Source: Massilia sp. UBA2604 (GTDB lineage Bacteria > Pseudomonadota > Gammaproteobacteria > Burkholderiales > Burkholderiaceae_D). From it: a DNA stretch of 5,982 bases. Below the pieces are notes generated by a model. The model was not told where the DNA came from. It did not search any database and saw only the letters and a list, made by a program, of their open reading frames with translations. The DNA is taken from positions 1 through 5,982 of the forward strand of contig DDKG01000256.1 of assembly GCA_002339265.1 (NCBI GenBank), read 5' to 3'. Shown in pieces: positions 1-5,982 of this stretch (position 1 is the stretch's first letter; each line of letters begins with the position of its first letter). Both the position numbers and the translations under genes were made by a program.

Positions 1-17
1 GGCATGGCCGCCAGCAT
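1..17 (-). CDS. Start of a downstream gene in the transporter operon (5' fragment, about 5 codons)
   Basis: Only the first codons are visible (M-L-A-A-M), running off the left edge. The start at 17 is supported by a strong Shine-Dalgarno sequence, GGAGG at 27-23, five bases upstream. A second in-frame ATG lies at 5-3. The gene begins 18 bp after the stop of the preceding permease, on the same strand, so it is very likely the next cistron of the operon. Five residues say nothing about function. From memory of similar adaptor-ATPase-permease-permease operons, and because this operon has a sigma-54-type promoter, a sigma-54-dependent response regulator is a reasonable guess, but it is only inference. 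Confidence 0.55.
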
Positions 18-35
18 AGCATCCTCCCGCCCGGC

Positions 36-1265
36 CTAGGTGCTGCGGGTGGCCAGCGCCGGCGAGGTGCTGGCCGCGCGCCACGCCGGGCCGTAGGCGG
101 CGAGGATGCCGATCGCCCAAAACAGCAGGGCGCCGGCGATCAGGTAGGGCAGCGGCAGCCGCGTCATTTCCAGCTTGCTCACCAGGAGCCCGTTCAGGCC
201 CACCCCCAGCAGCACGCCACCGAACACGCCGCCGCTGGTGATCAGGACGTTCTCCACGATGAAGTAGCGCAGGATGTCGATTCTCCGCGCGCCCAGCGCG
301 CGCCGCACACCGATCTGCTTGCGGCGCTGGGTCACCCACAGGCTGGCCATGCCGACGATGCCGCTGCACGTGACCAGCAGCAGCAGCACGCTCACCGTCA
401 CCAGCATCCACGACAGCGCCATGTCGGCGCGGTAGCGATTCTGGCGATCCTGCTCCACGGTGGCAGTTTCGAGGATCATGGGGATCAGGGACGACTTGCG
501 CAGCGCCTGCTCGGCGTCCTTGATTATGCGATCGCGTTGGCCGGGTTCGGCGCGTATGGCGTAGATCGCGCCGGCTGCGCCGTAAAGCCGCGCCGGCATG
601 ATCACCGAGTATTCGCCCAGGTCCCCGATCTGGGCATGTGCGGTCTGCAGGCGCTCGACGACGCCGACGACCATCGCGCCCGGCGCATCACCTGTACCGA
701 AGTACATCGTCTTGCCGATCGCGGAGGCGCCAGGCCACAGCCTGTCGGCCAGCGCCTTGGTGACGATGACGGTGCGGGGCGGCGTGCGCTCCTGCTGCTC
801 GTTGATATCAACCAGCTCGCCTGGCAGAAAGTCACGTCCCTCCACCAGTTGCAAGCCGAAGGTCTGGACCAGGGAATCGCCCGACACATACATGGCGGCC
901 GACGTGGTCTCCTGCTGGGGATCCCGGGTGGCCGACATGCTGCTGGTGCTGCCACTGTTCGATAAGGGCATTTGGGAGACATGCGCAACCGAGAGAACGC
1001 CCGGCACCCCGCGCAATATCTCGGTATGCCGCTTGATTGTCGCCAGCATCTGTTCCGGGGTATCGTTGTTGAGGCTGCGTACCTGGAAGTAGAAAGTGGC
1101 TGCCTCGTCGAGCAGGCCGGAGGGGCGGGCGGCGACGGTGCGGCGCTCGTTGACGATGTGTAGCGCGTTGACCAGCAAGGCCAGGCTGAGCGCCACTTGC
1201 AGCGCGACCAGGATCGGGCCGGTCTTGTTGCGCAGGAGCGCCGAAAAGATGGGACGGATTTCCAT
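36..1265 (-). CDS. MacB/FtsX-family ABC transporter permease, second subunit
   Basis: Inner-membrane permease of the MacB type (type VII ABC fold), 409 residues with no fused ATPase. A transmembrane helix at about 16-36 is followed by a large periplasmic domain at about 37-283 with MacB-PCD-like features, including LADRLWPGASAIGKTMYFG near 172-190. Three C-terminal helices lie near 284-306, 336-362 and 373-395. The FtsX-type coupling segment, KQIGVRRALGARRIDILRYF, is at 316-335, just after helix 2. The start at 1265 is preferred to an in-frame ATG at 1346. It has GGGAG five bases upstream and a typical permease N-terminus, whereas 1346 would overlap the upstream gene by 68 bp and add an Arg/Pro-rich leader. 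It starts 13 bp after the first permease. The two permeases differ clearly in sequence, so they probably form a heterodimer energised by the ATPase encoded upstream. Substrate unknown. Confidence 0.92.
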   Translation of the reverse strand: MEIRPIFSALLRNKTGPILVALQVALSLALLVNALHIVNERRTVAARPSGLLDEAATFYFQVRSLNNDTPEQMLATIKRHTEILRGVPGVLSVAHVSQMPLSNSGSTSSMSATRDPQQETTSAAMYVSGDSLVQTFGLQLVEGRDFLPGELVDINEQQERTPPRTVIVTKALADRLWPGASAIGKTMYFGTGDAPGAMVVGVVERLQTAHAQIGDLGEYSVIMPARLYGAAGAIYAIRAEPGQRDRIIKDAEQALRKSSLIPMILETATVEQDRQNRYRADMALSWMLVTVSVLLLLVTCSGIVGMASLWVTQRRKQIGVRRALGARRIDILRYFIVENVLITSGGVFGGVLLGVGLNGLLVSKLEMTRLPLPYLIAGALLFWAIGILAAYGPAWRAASTSPALATRST

Positions 1266-1278
1266 GGAGGCTCCCGGG

Positions 1279-2589
1279 TTATTGCGATTTGAGTTGGATG
1301 GCCGGCGTGACCTTGCAGGCGCGCCAGGTCGGCAACAGGCCCGCAATCACGGCAGCCGCGATCGACATCACGAATGTCAATGCCAGCATCTGCAAGTCCA
1401 TGCGCGCAACAGCCGCCATGCGCGCACTTTGCATGCCGATCAGGGCTAGCGCCCCGAACGACAGCGCCAGGCCGAGCAGGCCGCCTGCAAGGCCCACCAC
1501 GCCCGTCTCGATCAGGAATTGCCGGAAGATGTCGCCACGCGAGGCGCCCAGCGCGCGCCTGATGCCGACCTCGGTTGCACGTACCGAGAACTTGGCCAGC
1601 AGCAGGCCGATGGTGTTGACGAGGCAGAGAACCAGGAAGGCGAACGCCAGCCAGGCCGACAGCTTGCTGTCATTGCCGACGACCTTGAGCTTCTCCATCC
1701 ATTCCATCACGTTGTACAGCGCATTGGGGGCATTGCGCTTCATCCGGCCGAGCTTGCGCTGGTCGTTCGCGTAGTTGTCGATATAGGTTTGCAGTTCGGC
1801 GCGATCGGCGCTCGAACGGGTCTCGAACCAGAACTGGATCCAGGTGCACTCGGACGCCAGCAGGTTGGCGTAGCCACTTTCGCGGTTGCCGCTGCAGCTC
1901 ATGCTGCCGGAGTGCCCGGTTTCGTGGCGGATGGCGCTGGAGAACGGGATGAAGAATTCTTCGCCCTGTCCAGGATGGCCGCCGCCGACCAGCTTGTAGT
2001 AGCGCGTCAGCGGCTTCCAGGTATCGGTTACCCCAACCACCGTGTAGGGATTGCCCATCAGCGTCAGACGTTGGCCGACCGGGTTCGCGTCTCCGAACAG
2101 TTTTTCCGACATGGCACGGCCGAGCACGACGACGTCCGCGCCGCGTTCGTCATCCTGCTCGCTCCAGGCATGTCCGTGCAGGAAAGGCACGTCGAACATG
2201 GCGAAAAAATCGCGTGTGGGCGCTATGCCGTTGCTTTTGAAGGCCGACATATCCTTGCGCGGCGGTTCGATCGGAAGCTGGACGCCGAACATGGCAGTGC
2301 GGCGCTCGCCCTGGCCACCACGCAGCAGGTTTGCGGCATCCTGGTAGCTCATCTGCATATCTTCGGGTTCGGCGCCGAGCGTGTAGCCATCCAGCTCGCC
2401 GTTATCGAACTGCGGCACGAACAAGCGTTCGCTCTTGGAGGGGATCGGGTCGCCCGACATCATGTGCAGGATGGTGAGCGTCGAGACGCTGGCGGCCACC
2501 CCGATCGCCAGGGTAAGGACCATCAGTGCGGTCAGCGCCGGATTGCGGCGCAGGCTGTGCACGCCGAGCTTGAAGTAGTAGCCGAACAT
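1279..2589 (-). CDS. MacB/FtsX-family ABC transporter permease, first subunit
   Basis: Inner-membrane permease of 436 residues, MacB-like without a fused ATPase domain. Transmembrane helix 1 is at about 18-43 (LTALMVLTLAIGVAASVSTL), followed by a periplasmic domain to about 305. Helices 2-4 lie near 311-332, 360-386 and 398-420. The FtsX-type coupling motif, VGIRRALGASRGDIFRQFLI, is at 341-360, and the C-terminus ends with the family pattern LLPTWRACKVTPAIQLKSQ. The periplasmic domain holds two cysteines, C232 and C248, which could form a disulfide. The start has AAGGAG at 2600-2595, five bases upstream. That site overlaps the TAA stop of the ATPase gene, so translational coupling is likely. 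The stop lies 13 bp before the second permease. Such proteins usually transmit ATP-driven movement to the periplasm to push substrate through an adaptor and outer-membrane channel. The substrate cannot be inferred. Confidence 0.93.
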   Translation of the reverse strand: MFGYYFKLGVHSLRRNPALTALMVLTLAIGVAASVSTLTILHMMSGDPIPSKSERLFVPQFDNGELDGYTLGAEPEDMQMSYQDAANLLRGGQGERRTAMFGVQLPIEPPRKDMSAFKSNGIAPTRDFFAMFDVPFLHGHAWSEQDDERGADVVVLGRAMSEKLFGDANPVGQRLTLMGNPYTVVGVTDTWKPLTRYYKLVGGGHPGQGEEFFIPFSSAIRHETGHSGSMSCSGNRESGYANLLASECTWIQFWFETRSSADRAELQTYIDNYANDQRKLGRMKRNAPNALYNVMEWMEKLKVVGNDSKLSAWLAFAFLVLCLVNTIGLLLAKFSVRATEVGIRRALGASRGDIFRQFLIETGVVGLAGGLLGLALSFGALALIGMQSARMAAVARMDLQMLALTFVMSIAAAVIAGLLPTWRACKVTPAIQLKSQ

Positions 2590-2598
2590 GGAAGCTCC

Positions 2599-3324
<726 letters not shown>

Positions 3325-3361
3325 GGCGTGCTCCTTGGTCTGGTTGTGTTCTTGAAGGGAC

Positions 3362-4630
3362 TCATTGATTGATCGAGATGCGATCGGCGTTCTTGAAGGC
3401 GTCGGTACCGGAAATCACGACCTGGTCGCCCTCCTTCAGGCCGGACAGGATCTCGACCGCCGAGATGCTGGTCGCGCCCAGCTGGATCGGGGTGCGCACG
3501 GCGACGCCATCCTGCATCACATAGGCATGGCGTCCGCCCTCGTTCTCGACGAACGGGCCGCGCGGCAGCATCAGCACATTCGGCTTTTCCTCGATCAGGA
3601 GGCGCGCTGTGACGCGCTGGCTCTGGCGCAGGCCCTTGGGCTGTTCGCCGTCGAAGCGCACCCGCGCCAGCACCTGGTTCTTGACCACCTCGGGCGACAG
3701 CGCTGACAGCTTGCCGGTGGCGCGGCCCGAGGGCAGGGTGATCTCGGCGCTCATGCCCAGGCCCAGGTCGCCGGCATAGGTTTCGGGCACCTCGACCTCG
3801 ACTTCGAGCTTGGACAGGTCGACCAGCGTCATCAGCGGCGCATTGGCGATGACCACCATGCGGTTCTGGACGTTCAGGGTGCCGATGAAGCCATCCACCG
3901 GCGCGCGCACGGTCAGTTCGTCGACGCGGCGCTGGGCATTGGCCATCGACAGGCGCGCGCGCTCCATCTCGTTGGTCTTGGTGCGGATCGCCAGCTGGAC
4001 GTCGTCGCCCTCCAGGTTGGCCGCCTGCGCCGCATGCTTGGCGCGGATGCCGGCCGAGTTGAGGGCGTCCTGGGCCTTCTGGTAATCGATCTTGGCGATA
4101 ATGCCGACCACGCCCACGCTGTCGTAGCGCTCCACGGTGCGCTGGGCCGACAGGCGCTCGATCTCGGCGGTGTCGGCTTCGCGTTTGGCCAGCAGCTTCT
4201 GCTTCGCGGCCAGGATCTGCTGGCGCGCCACTTCGGCCTTGAGCTGTTCGTAGGTCGAGACTTCGCGCTTAAGGGCGTCGGTCAGGTCGGGCGACTCGAG
4301 CACCGCCAGCACGTCGCCCTTTTTCACGGTGTCGCCGGCGGCGACCTTCAGGTTGACGGTGGCGGGGGCGGTGGAATACAGCGTCGGGCTGACGGCGGCC
4401 ACCACGCGACCGTTGACGGCGGCGTCGCGCACCAGGGTGCCGCGCTGGACCTCGGCGATGCGCACGCGGCTGGCGGAGACGGAGTGCTCGCTGCCGCTCC
4501 AGGCGCCGTACAGGCCGAAGCTGGCGGCGGCCAGGGCGACGGCGACGCCGATCGCCAATGCACGGCGCTTGATCTTGTGGCCGGCCGGCGGGGCGACGAC
4601 GGCGTCTTGTTGGGATGTATCGCGGATCAT
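3362..4630 (-). CDS. HlyD/MacA-like periplasmic adaptor (membrane fusion) protein
   Basis: Periplasmic adaptor of 422 residues that would link the inner-membrane permease pair to an outer-membrane channel. Residues 1-22 are cytoplasmic and end in basic HKIKRR. A single transmembrane anchor follows at about 24-44. No lipobox cysteine is seen, so it is anchored by a helix. Next come the first lipoyl half (about 86-118, with VAAGDTVKKGDVLAVLESPD), a long alpha-helical coiled-coil hairpin (about 118-238), the second lipoyl half (VRAPVDGFIGTL from 241), a beta-barrel (about 275-345) and a membrane-proximal domain to the end. It is the first gene of the operon. The start has only a weak Shine-Dalgarno (TGGA at 4640-4637), unlike the strong sites of the following genes. 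A sigma-54-type promoter lies directly upstream. No outer-membrane partner gene is in view, so a TolC-like channel encoded elsewhere is likely. Confidence 0.95.
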   Translation of the reverse strand: MIRDTSQQDAVVAPPAGHKIKRRALAIGVAVALAAASFGLYGAWSGSEHSVSASRVRIAEVQRGTLVRDAAVNGRVVAAVSPTLYSTAPATVNLKVAAGDTVKKGDVLAVLESPDLTDALKREVSTYEQLKAEVARQQILAAKQKLLAKREADTAEIERLSAQRTVERYDSVGVVGIIAKIDYQKAQDALNSAGIRAKHAAQAANLEGDDVQLAIRTKTNEMERARLSMANAQRRVDELTVRAPVDGFIGTLNVQNRMVVIANAPLMTLVDLSKLEVEVEVPETYAGDLGLGMSAEITLPSGRATGKLSALSPEVVKNQVLARVRFDGEQPKGLRQSQRVTARLLIEEKPNVLMLPRGPFVENEGGRHAYVMQDGVAVRTPIQLGATSISAVEILSGLKEGDQVVISGTDAFKNADRISINQ

Positions 4631-4638
4631 GTTGTGTC

Positions 4639-4667
4639 CAGTAACGACGGGTTGCCTGTCGTTACTG
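4639..4667. repeat. Perfect 10-bp inverted repeat over the predicted transcription start
   Basis: The arms CAGTAACGAC (4639-4648) and GTCGTTACTG (4658-4667) are exact reverse complements separated by 9 bases. The right arm ends on the -12 element of the predicted sigma-54 promoter, and the left arm reaches the weak ribosome binding site of the adaptor gene. A transcript starting near 4655 would contain only one arm, so for that promoter the dyad would act as DNA, for example as an operator. A transcript reading through from upstream would carry both arms and could fold over the start of the ribosome binding site. The symmetry is seen directly; its function is inferred. Confidence 0.8.
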
Positions 4668-4681
4668 CACGATCCGTGCCA
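4666..4681 (-). promoter_or_regulatory. Sigma-54 (RpoN) -24/-12 promoter for the transporter operon
   Basis: Read on the minus strand this is TGGCACGGATCGTGCA. The invariant GG (-24) and GC (-12) are separated by exactly 10 bases, as the sigma-54 consensus TGGCAC-N5-TTGC(A/T) requires. The -24 half is a perfect match, and the -12 half reads GTGCA instead of TTGCA. The predicted start of transcription is near 4655, giving a leader of about 25 bases before the adaptor ATG at 4630. The element also has internal symmetry (GCACG, 3 bases, CGTGC). Sigma-54 promoters need an AAA+ activator bound upstream, which fits the half-site cluster at 4728-4781. Confidence 0.8.
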
Positions 4682-4727
4682 GCACTTAAGTCATTGATTC
4701 ATAAGGAGGTGGCCGGGCGGGCGCCGC

Positions 4728-4742
4728 TGTCCGCGGTGTCCG
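4728..4742. promoter_or_regulatory. Promoter-proximal direct repeat of TGTCCG, possible second activator site
   Basis: Two copies of TGTCCG, at 4728-4733 and 4737-4742, lie 9 bp apart as direct repeats. They share the half-site of the perfect dyad at 4764-4781 and are centred about 80 bp upstream of the predicted +1. The same hexamer appearing four times within 53 bp suggests a cluster of binding sites. This sub-site is not palindromic and is less certain than the dyad, since GC-rich sequence raises the chance of coincidence. Confidence 0.4.
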
Positions 4743-4763
4743 TCCGGTCTCAAGCGGTCGTTC

Positions 4764-4781
4764 GCGGACACGGCTGTCCGC
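4764..4781. promoter_or_regulatory. Candidate enhancer (upstream activator) dyad, GCGGACA-N4-TGTCCGC
   Basis: This is a perfect inverted repeat with 7-bp arms, GCGGACA (4764-4770) and TGTCCGC (4775-4781), around the spacer CGGC. Its centre is about 118 bp upstream of the predicted sigma-54 start site, within the distance range usual for sigma-54 activator binding sites. Fis-type helix-turn-helix regulators of this class bind such dyads as dimers. The activator is not in the window; the gene starting at the left edge is a candidate. Confidence 0.55.
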
Positions 4782-4797
4782 ATTTGCCACCGCCACC

Positions 4798-4830
4798 CGC
4801 ACGTCGTTCCCGCGGAAGCGGGAACCCAAG
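4798..4830 (+). repeat. REP-like hairpin, copy 1 of an inverted doublet
   Basis: A 33-bp unit containing an exact 8-bp stem, GTTCCCGC (4806-4813) and GCGGGAAC (4818-4825), with the loop GGAA, followed by CCAAG. The second copy lies in inverted orientation 45 bp away. The two match except for one base near the outer end and the loop region (GGAA against GAAG). Hairpins of this GTTCCCGC/GCGGGAAC type are widespread extragenic repeats in proteobacteria. In the direction of transcription this is the distal copy after the dehydrogenase gene. Confidence 0.8.
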
Positions 4831-4875
4831 GCCCTGGCGCAGCCACTACGCTTCACGCCATCGATAGGGTGCAAA

Positions 4876-4908
4876 CTTGGGTTCCCGCCTTCGCGGGAAC
4901 GACATGCG
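4876..4908 (-). repeat. REP-like hairpin, copy 2 of an inverted doublet
   Basis: Inverted partner of the copy at 4798-4830. Its stem arms are GTTCCCGC (4881-4888) and GCGGGAAC (4893-4900), with the loop CTTC on the plus strand. It starts 26 bp after the dehydrogenase-PEBP stop codon, so it could stabilise the 3' end of that mRNA or weaken read-through into the transporter operon. It has no T-run like a classical intrinsic terminator, only AAGTTTGC beyond the stem. With copy 1 it forms a 111-bp REPIN-like unit (4798-4908) whose 45-bp centre is not itself symmetric. Confidence 0.8.
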
Positions 4909-4934
4909 AAGGCTGGCGATAGAAGAGCGTCAGC

Positions 4935-5982
4935 TCACTTCTGCGGCTGCTGCTTCTGCCCGTACTTGCCGACGATCTCGCCCTTGGCCAGCACATGGCC
5001 CTTCACCGCCTGCAGCACCTGGTCGCGGTCGGCGCCGAACGGCACGTCCAGCATCTTGTCGAGCGCATAGACCTGGAAGTGGTAGCGGTGCGCCGCTTCG
5101 CCGACCGGCGGCTTGGGACCGTAGTAGCCGGGCGCGCCACGCGTGGTGCGGCCCTGCAGCACGCCGTCCGGGTCGGACAGGCGGGCCTGTTCCTGCACGC
5201 CTTCCGGCACGCTGGTGATATTGGCCGGGATGTTCCACATCACCCAGTGCACGAAGGGCGTGACCGGCTTGGCGTCCGGGTCTTCCATGATGACCGCGTA
5301 CGATTTCGCGCCGTTCACCGGTTTCCACGACAGCGCCGGCGAGACGCCGTCCGCGTACTCGGTGTAGCGCTCGTGCAGCATGCCGTTGGCGCTGAAGCTG
5401 GATGAAGTCACGCTCAACTGGCCCTTGGCCTCGGTTTCTGGCCGCTTGTTCGCCAGCGGGACGTTGTTGCCCTTGTTGACCTGTTGTTCGGTGGGGCCGG
5501 CCGGCGCCTTCGGCGGCGTGGCGGCTGTCGTCTTGCCGCCGGTGTAGGCAATGCGGTAGATCACGCCGTTGGCGTCGTCCGCCATCAGCAGCGAGCCGTC
5601 CTTCGCCAGCGCCAGGCCGACCGGACGCGCGATATGGGTCTTGCCGCCATCCGTCAGGAAGCCGGTGACGAAGGGCTCGACCGACTTCGGCTGGCCGTCC
5701 TGGTAGCGCACGCGCACGATTTCGTAGCCCGAGGCCGGCACCCGGTTCCACGAACCGCGCATGGTGACGAAGGCGTCGCCCTGGTAGTCGGCCGGGAAGG
5801 CGCTGCCGGCGCCCCACACCCACTGCATCGGCGCCGCGTGGGCGGTATAGCCCAGCACCATCGGCGTGCTGCGCGCCTTCCACTGTTCCTTGGTGATCTC
5901 GCCCTGTGGCGTGCTTTGCGGATAGATGTCGCCGGCGCCGTAGACGTGCGGCCAGCCGTATTGCTTGCCCAGCTCGATCTTG
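4935..5982 (-). CDS. PQQ-dependent sugar dehydrogenase (sorbosone dehydrogenase-like) fused to a YbhB/PEBP domain, C-terminal part
   Basis: The frame is open to the right edge, so 348 C-terminal residues are visible and the N-terminus is missing. Counting from the edge, residues 1 to about 150 match the end of a soluble PQQ sugar/sorbosone dehydrogenase propeller: WPHVYGAGD (14-22), YTAHAAPMQWVWG (45-57), DAFVTMRGSWNR (69-80), ARPVGLALAKDGSLLMADD (118-136) and GVIYRIAY (139-146). A Thr/Pro/Lys-rich linker covers about 147-186. Residues about 187-340 form a phosphatidylethanolamine-binding-protein domain of the YbhB/YbcL type: DPDAK (234-238), HWVMWNIP (245-252), DGVLQGRTT (272-280), GYYGPKPP (285-292) and HRYHFQVYALD (298-308). 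The usual DPDAP has Lys in place of Pro. Such dehydrogenases oxidise sugars or aldoses in the periplasm with PQQ. The role of the PEBP domain is unknown. The Met at 5861 is internal to the propeller. No haem c CxxCH motif is visible. Confidence 0.9.
   Translation of the reverse strand, partial: KIELGKQYGWPHVYGAGDIYPQSTPQGEITKEQWKARSTPMVLGYTAHAAPMQWVWGAGSAFPADYQGDAFVTMRGSWNRVPASGYEIVRVRYQDGQPKSVEPFVTGFLTDGGKTHIARPVGLALAKDGSLLMADDANGVIYRIAYTGGKTTAATPPKAPAGPTEQQVNKGNNVPLANKRPETEAKGQLSVTSSSFSANGMLHERYTEYADGVSPALSWKPVNGAKSYAVIMEDPDAKPVTPFVHWVMWNIPANITSVPEGVQEQARLSDPDGVLQGRTTRGAPGYYGPKPPVGEAAHRYHFQVYALDKMLDVPFGADRDQVLQAVKGHVLAKGEIVGKYGQKQQPQK

Larger units (their letters stand above)
4631..4934. 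other. Intergenic control region between dehydrogenase gene and transporter operon
   Basis: This 304-bp stretch carries no credible gene on either strand. In order of transcription (high to low coordinates) it contains a pair of inverted REP-like hairpins, a cluster of TGTCCG/CGGACA half-sites, a sigma-54-type promoter and a 10-bp inverted repeat next to the adaptor start codon. Each is listed separately. I saw no convincing sigma-70 promoter. There is also no canonical terminator with a T-run, although the hairpins after the dehydrogenase stop codon may reduce read-through. Confidence 0.8.

Noticed and set aside
20..22. ATG at 22 as start of the leftmost gene
   Set aside because: It directly abuts the GGAGG sequence with no spacing; the ATG at 17 has a normal five-base spacing.
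36..1346. Longer version of the second permease starting at 1346
   Set aside because: The extra 27 residues are Arg/Pro-rich, overlap the end of the first permease gene by 68 bp, and lack the good ribosome binding site present before 1265.
4703..4710. AAGGAGGT, a perfect Shine-Dalgarno sequence on the plus strand
   Set aside because: No ATG, GTG or TTG at a usable distance opens a credible plus-strand gene, so it is probably coincidental.
4034..4867. Plus-strand open frame of 277 codons crossing the intergenic region
   Set aside because: It is Gly/Ala/Asp-rich shadow sequence of the adaptor gene and passes through the promoter and a REP hairpin. No domain is seen.
4798..4908. CRISPR array or intrinsic terminator from the GTTCCCGC repeats
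   Set aside because: There are only two copies, in inverted orientation and each self-complementary, which is not a CRISPR array. No T-run follows either stem, so a classical terminator call is not supported.
5859..5861. Met codon at 5861 as the start of the dehydrogenase-PEBP gene
   Set aside because: The frame continues upstream to the window edge with family-like residues such as WPHVYGAGD, so this Met is internal.
4930..5883. Minus-strand 317-codon frame overlapping the dehydrogenase-PEBP gene
   Set aside because: It is a shifted frame with Arg/Gly-rich composition; the neighbouring frame has clear dehydrogenase and PEBP motifs.

Overview
The window is high-GC DNA with every supported gene on the minus strand, so transcription runs from high to low coordinates. 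Protein character, GC content and the GTTCCCGC-type intergenic hairpins suggest a betaproteobacterium, probably Oxalobacteraceae (Massilia/Duganella/Janthinobacterium-like). This placement is inferred from general resemblance, not from a marker gene.

Right part (5982 to 4935): the 3' end of a gene for a predicted exported two-domain protein. It has a PQQ-dependent sugar (sorbosone-type) dehydrogenase beta-propeller, then a low-complexity linker, then a YbhB/YbcL-type PEBP domain. Its 5' end lies beyond the window.

Intergenic region (4934 to 4631), read in the direction of transcription. First comes a REPIN-like doublet: two 33-bp inverted copies of a REP-like hairpin, 45 bp apart. Next is a cluster of TGTCCG/CGGACA half-sites, including one perfect 7-bp dyad. 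Then comes a strong sigma-54 (-24/-12) promoter, TGGCACGGATCGTGCA. Last is a perfect 10-bp inverted repeat lying over the predicted transcription start. The dyad sits about 118 bp upstream of the predicted +1, a normal place for a sigma-54 enhancer site.

Left part (4630 to 1): a compact operon. It encodes a membrane-anchored periplasmic adaptor (HlyD/MacA-like), a stand-alone MacB/LolD-type ABC ATPase, and two different MacB/FtsX-type permeases. A further gene begins in the last 17 bases with a good ribosome binding site. Gaps are 37, 9 and 13 bp, then 18 bp before the last gene. Together these would form a tripartite, MacAB-like efflux or extrusion pump with a permease heterodimer. No outer-membrane channel gene is in view. 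In similar operons I recall, the next gene encodes a sigma-54-dependent response regulator followed by a histidine kinase. The sigma-54 promoter and enhancer-like sites fit such a self-regulated module, but the regulator is outside the window and remains a prediction.

The main points for a second look are the sigma-54 promoter with its candidate enhancer, the dyad over the start site, the REPIN-like doublet and the dehydrogenase-PEBP fusion. The transporter type itself is a recognisable family, but its substrate cannot be read from the sequence.
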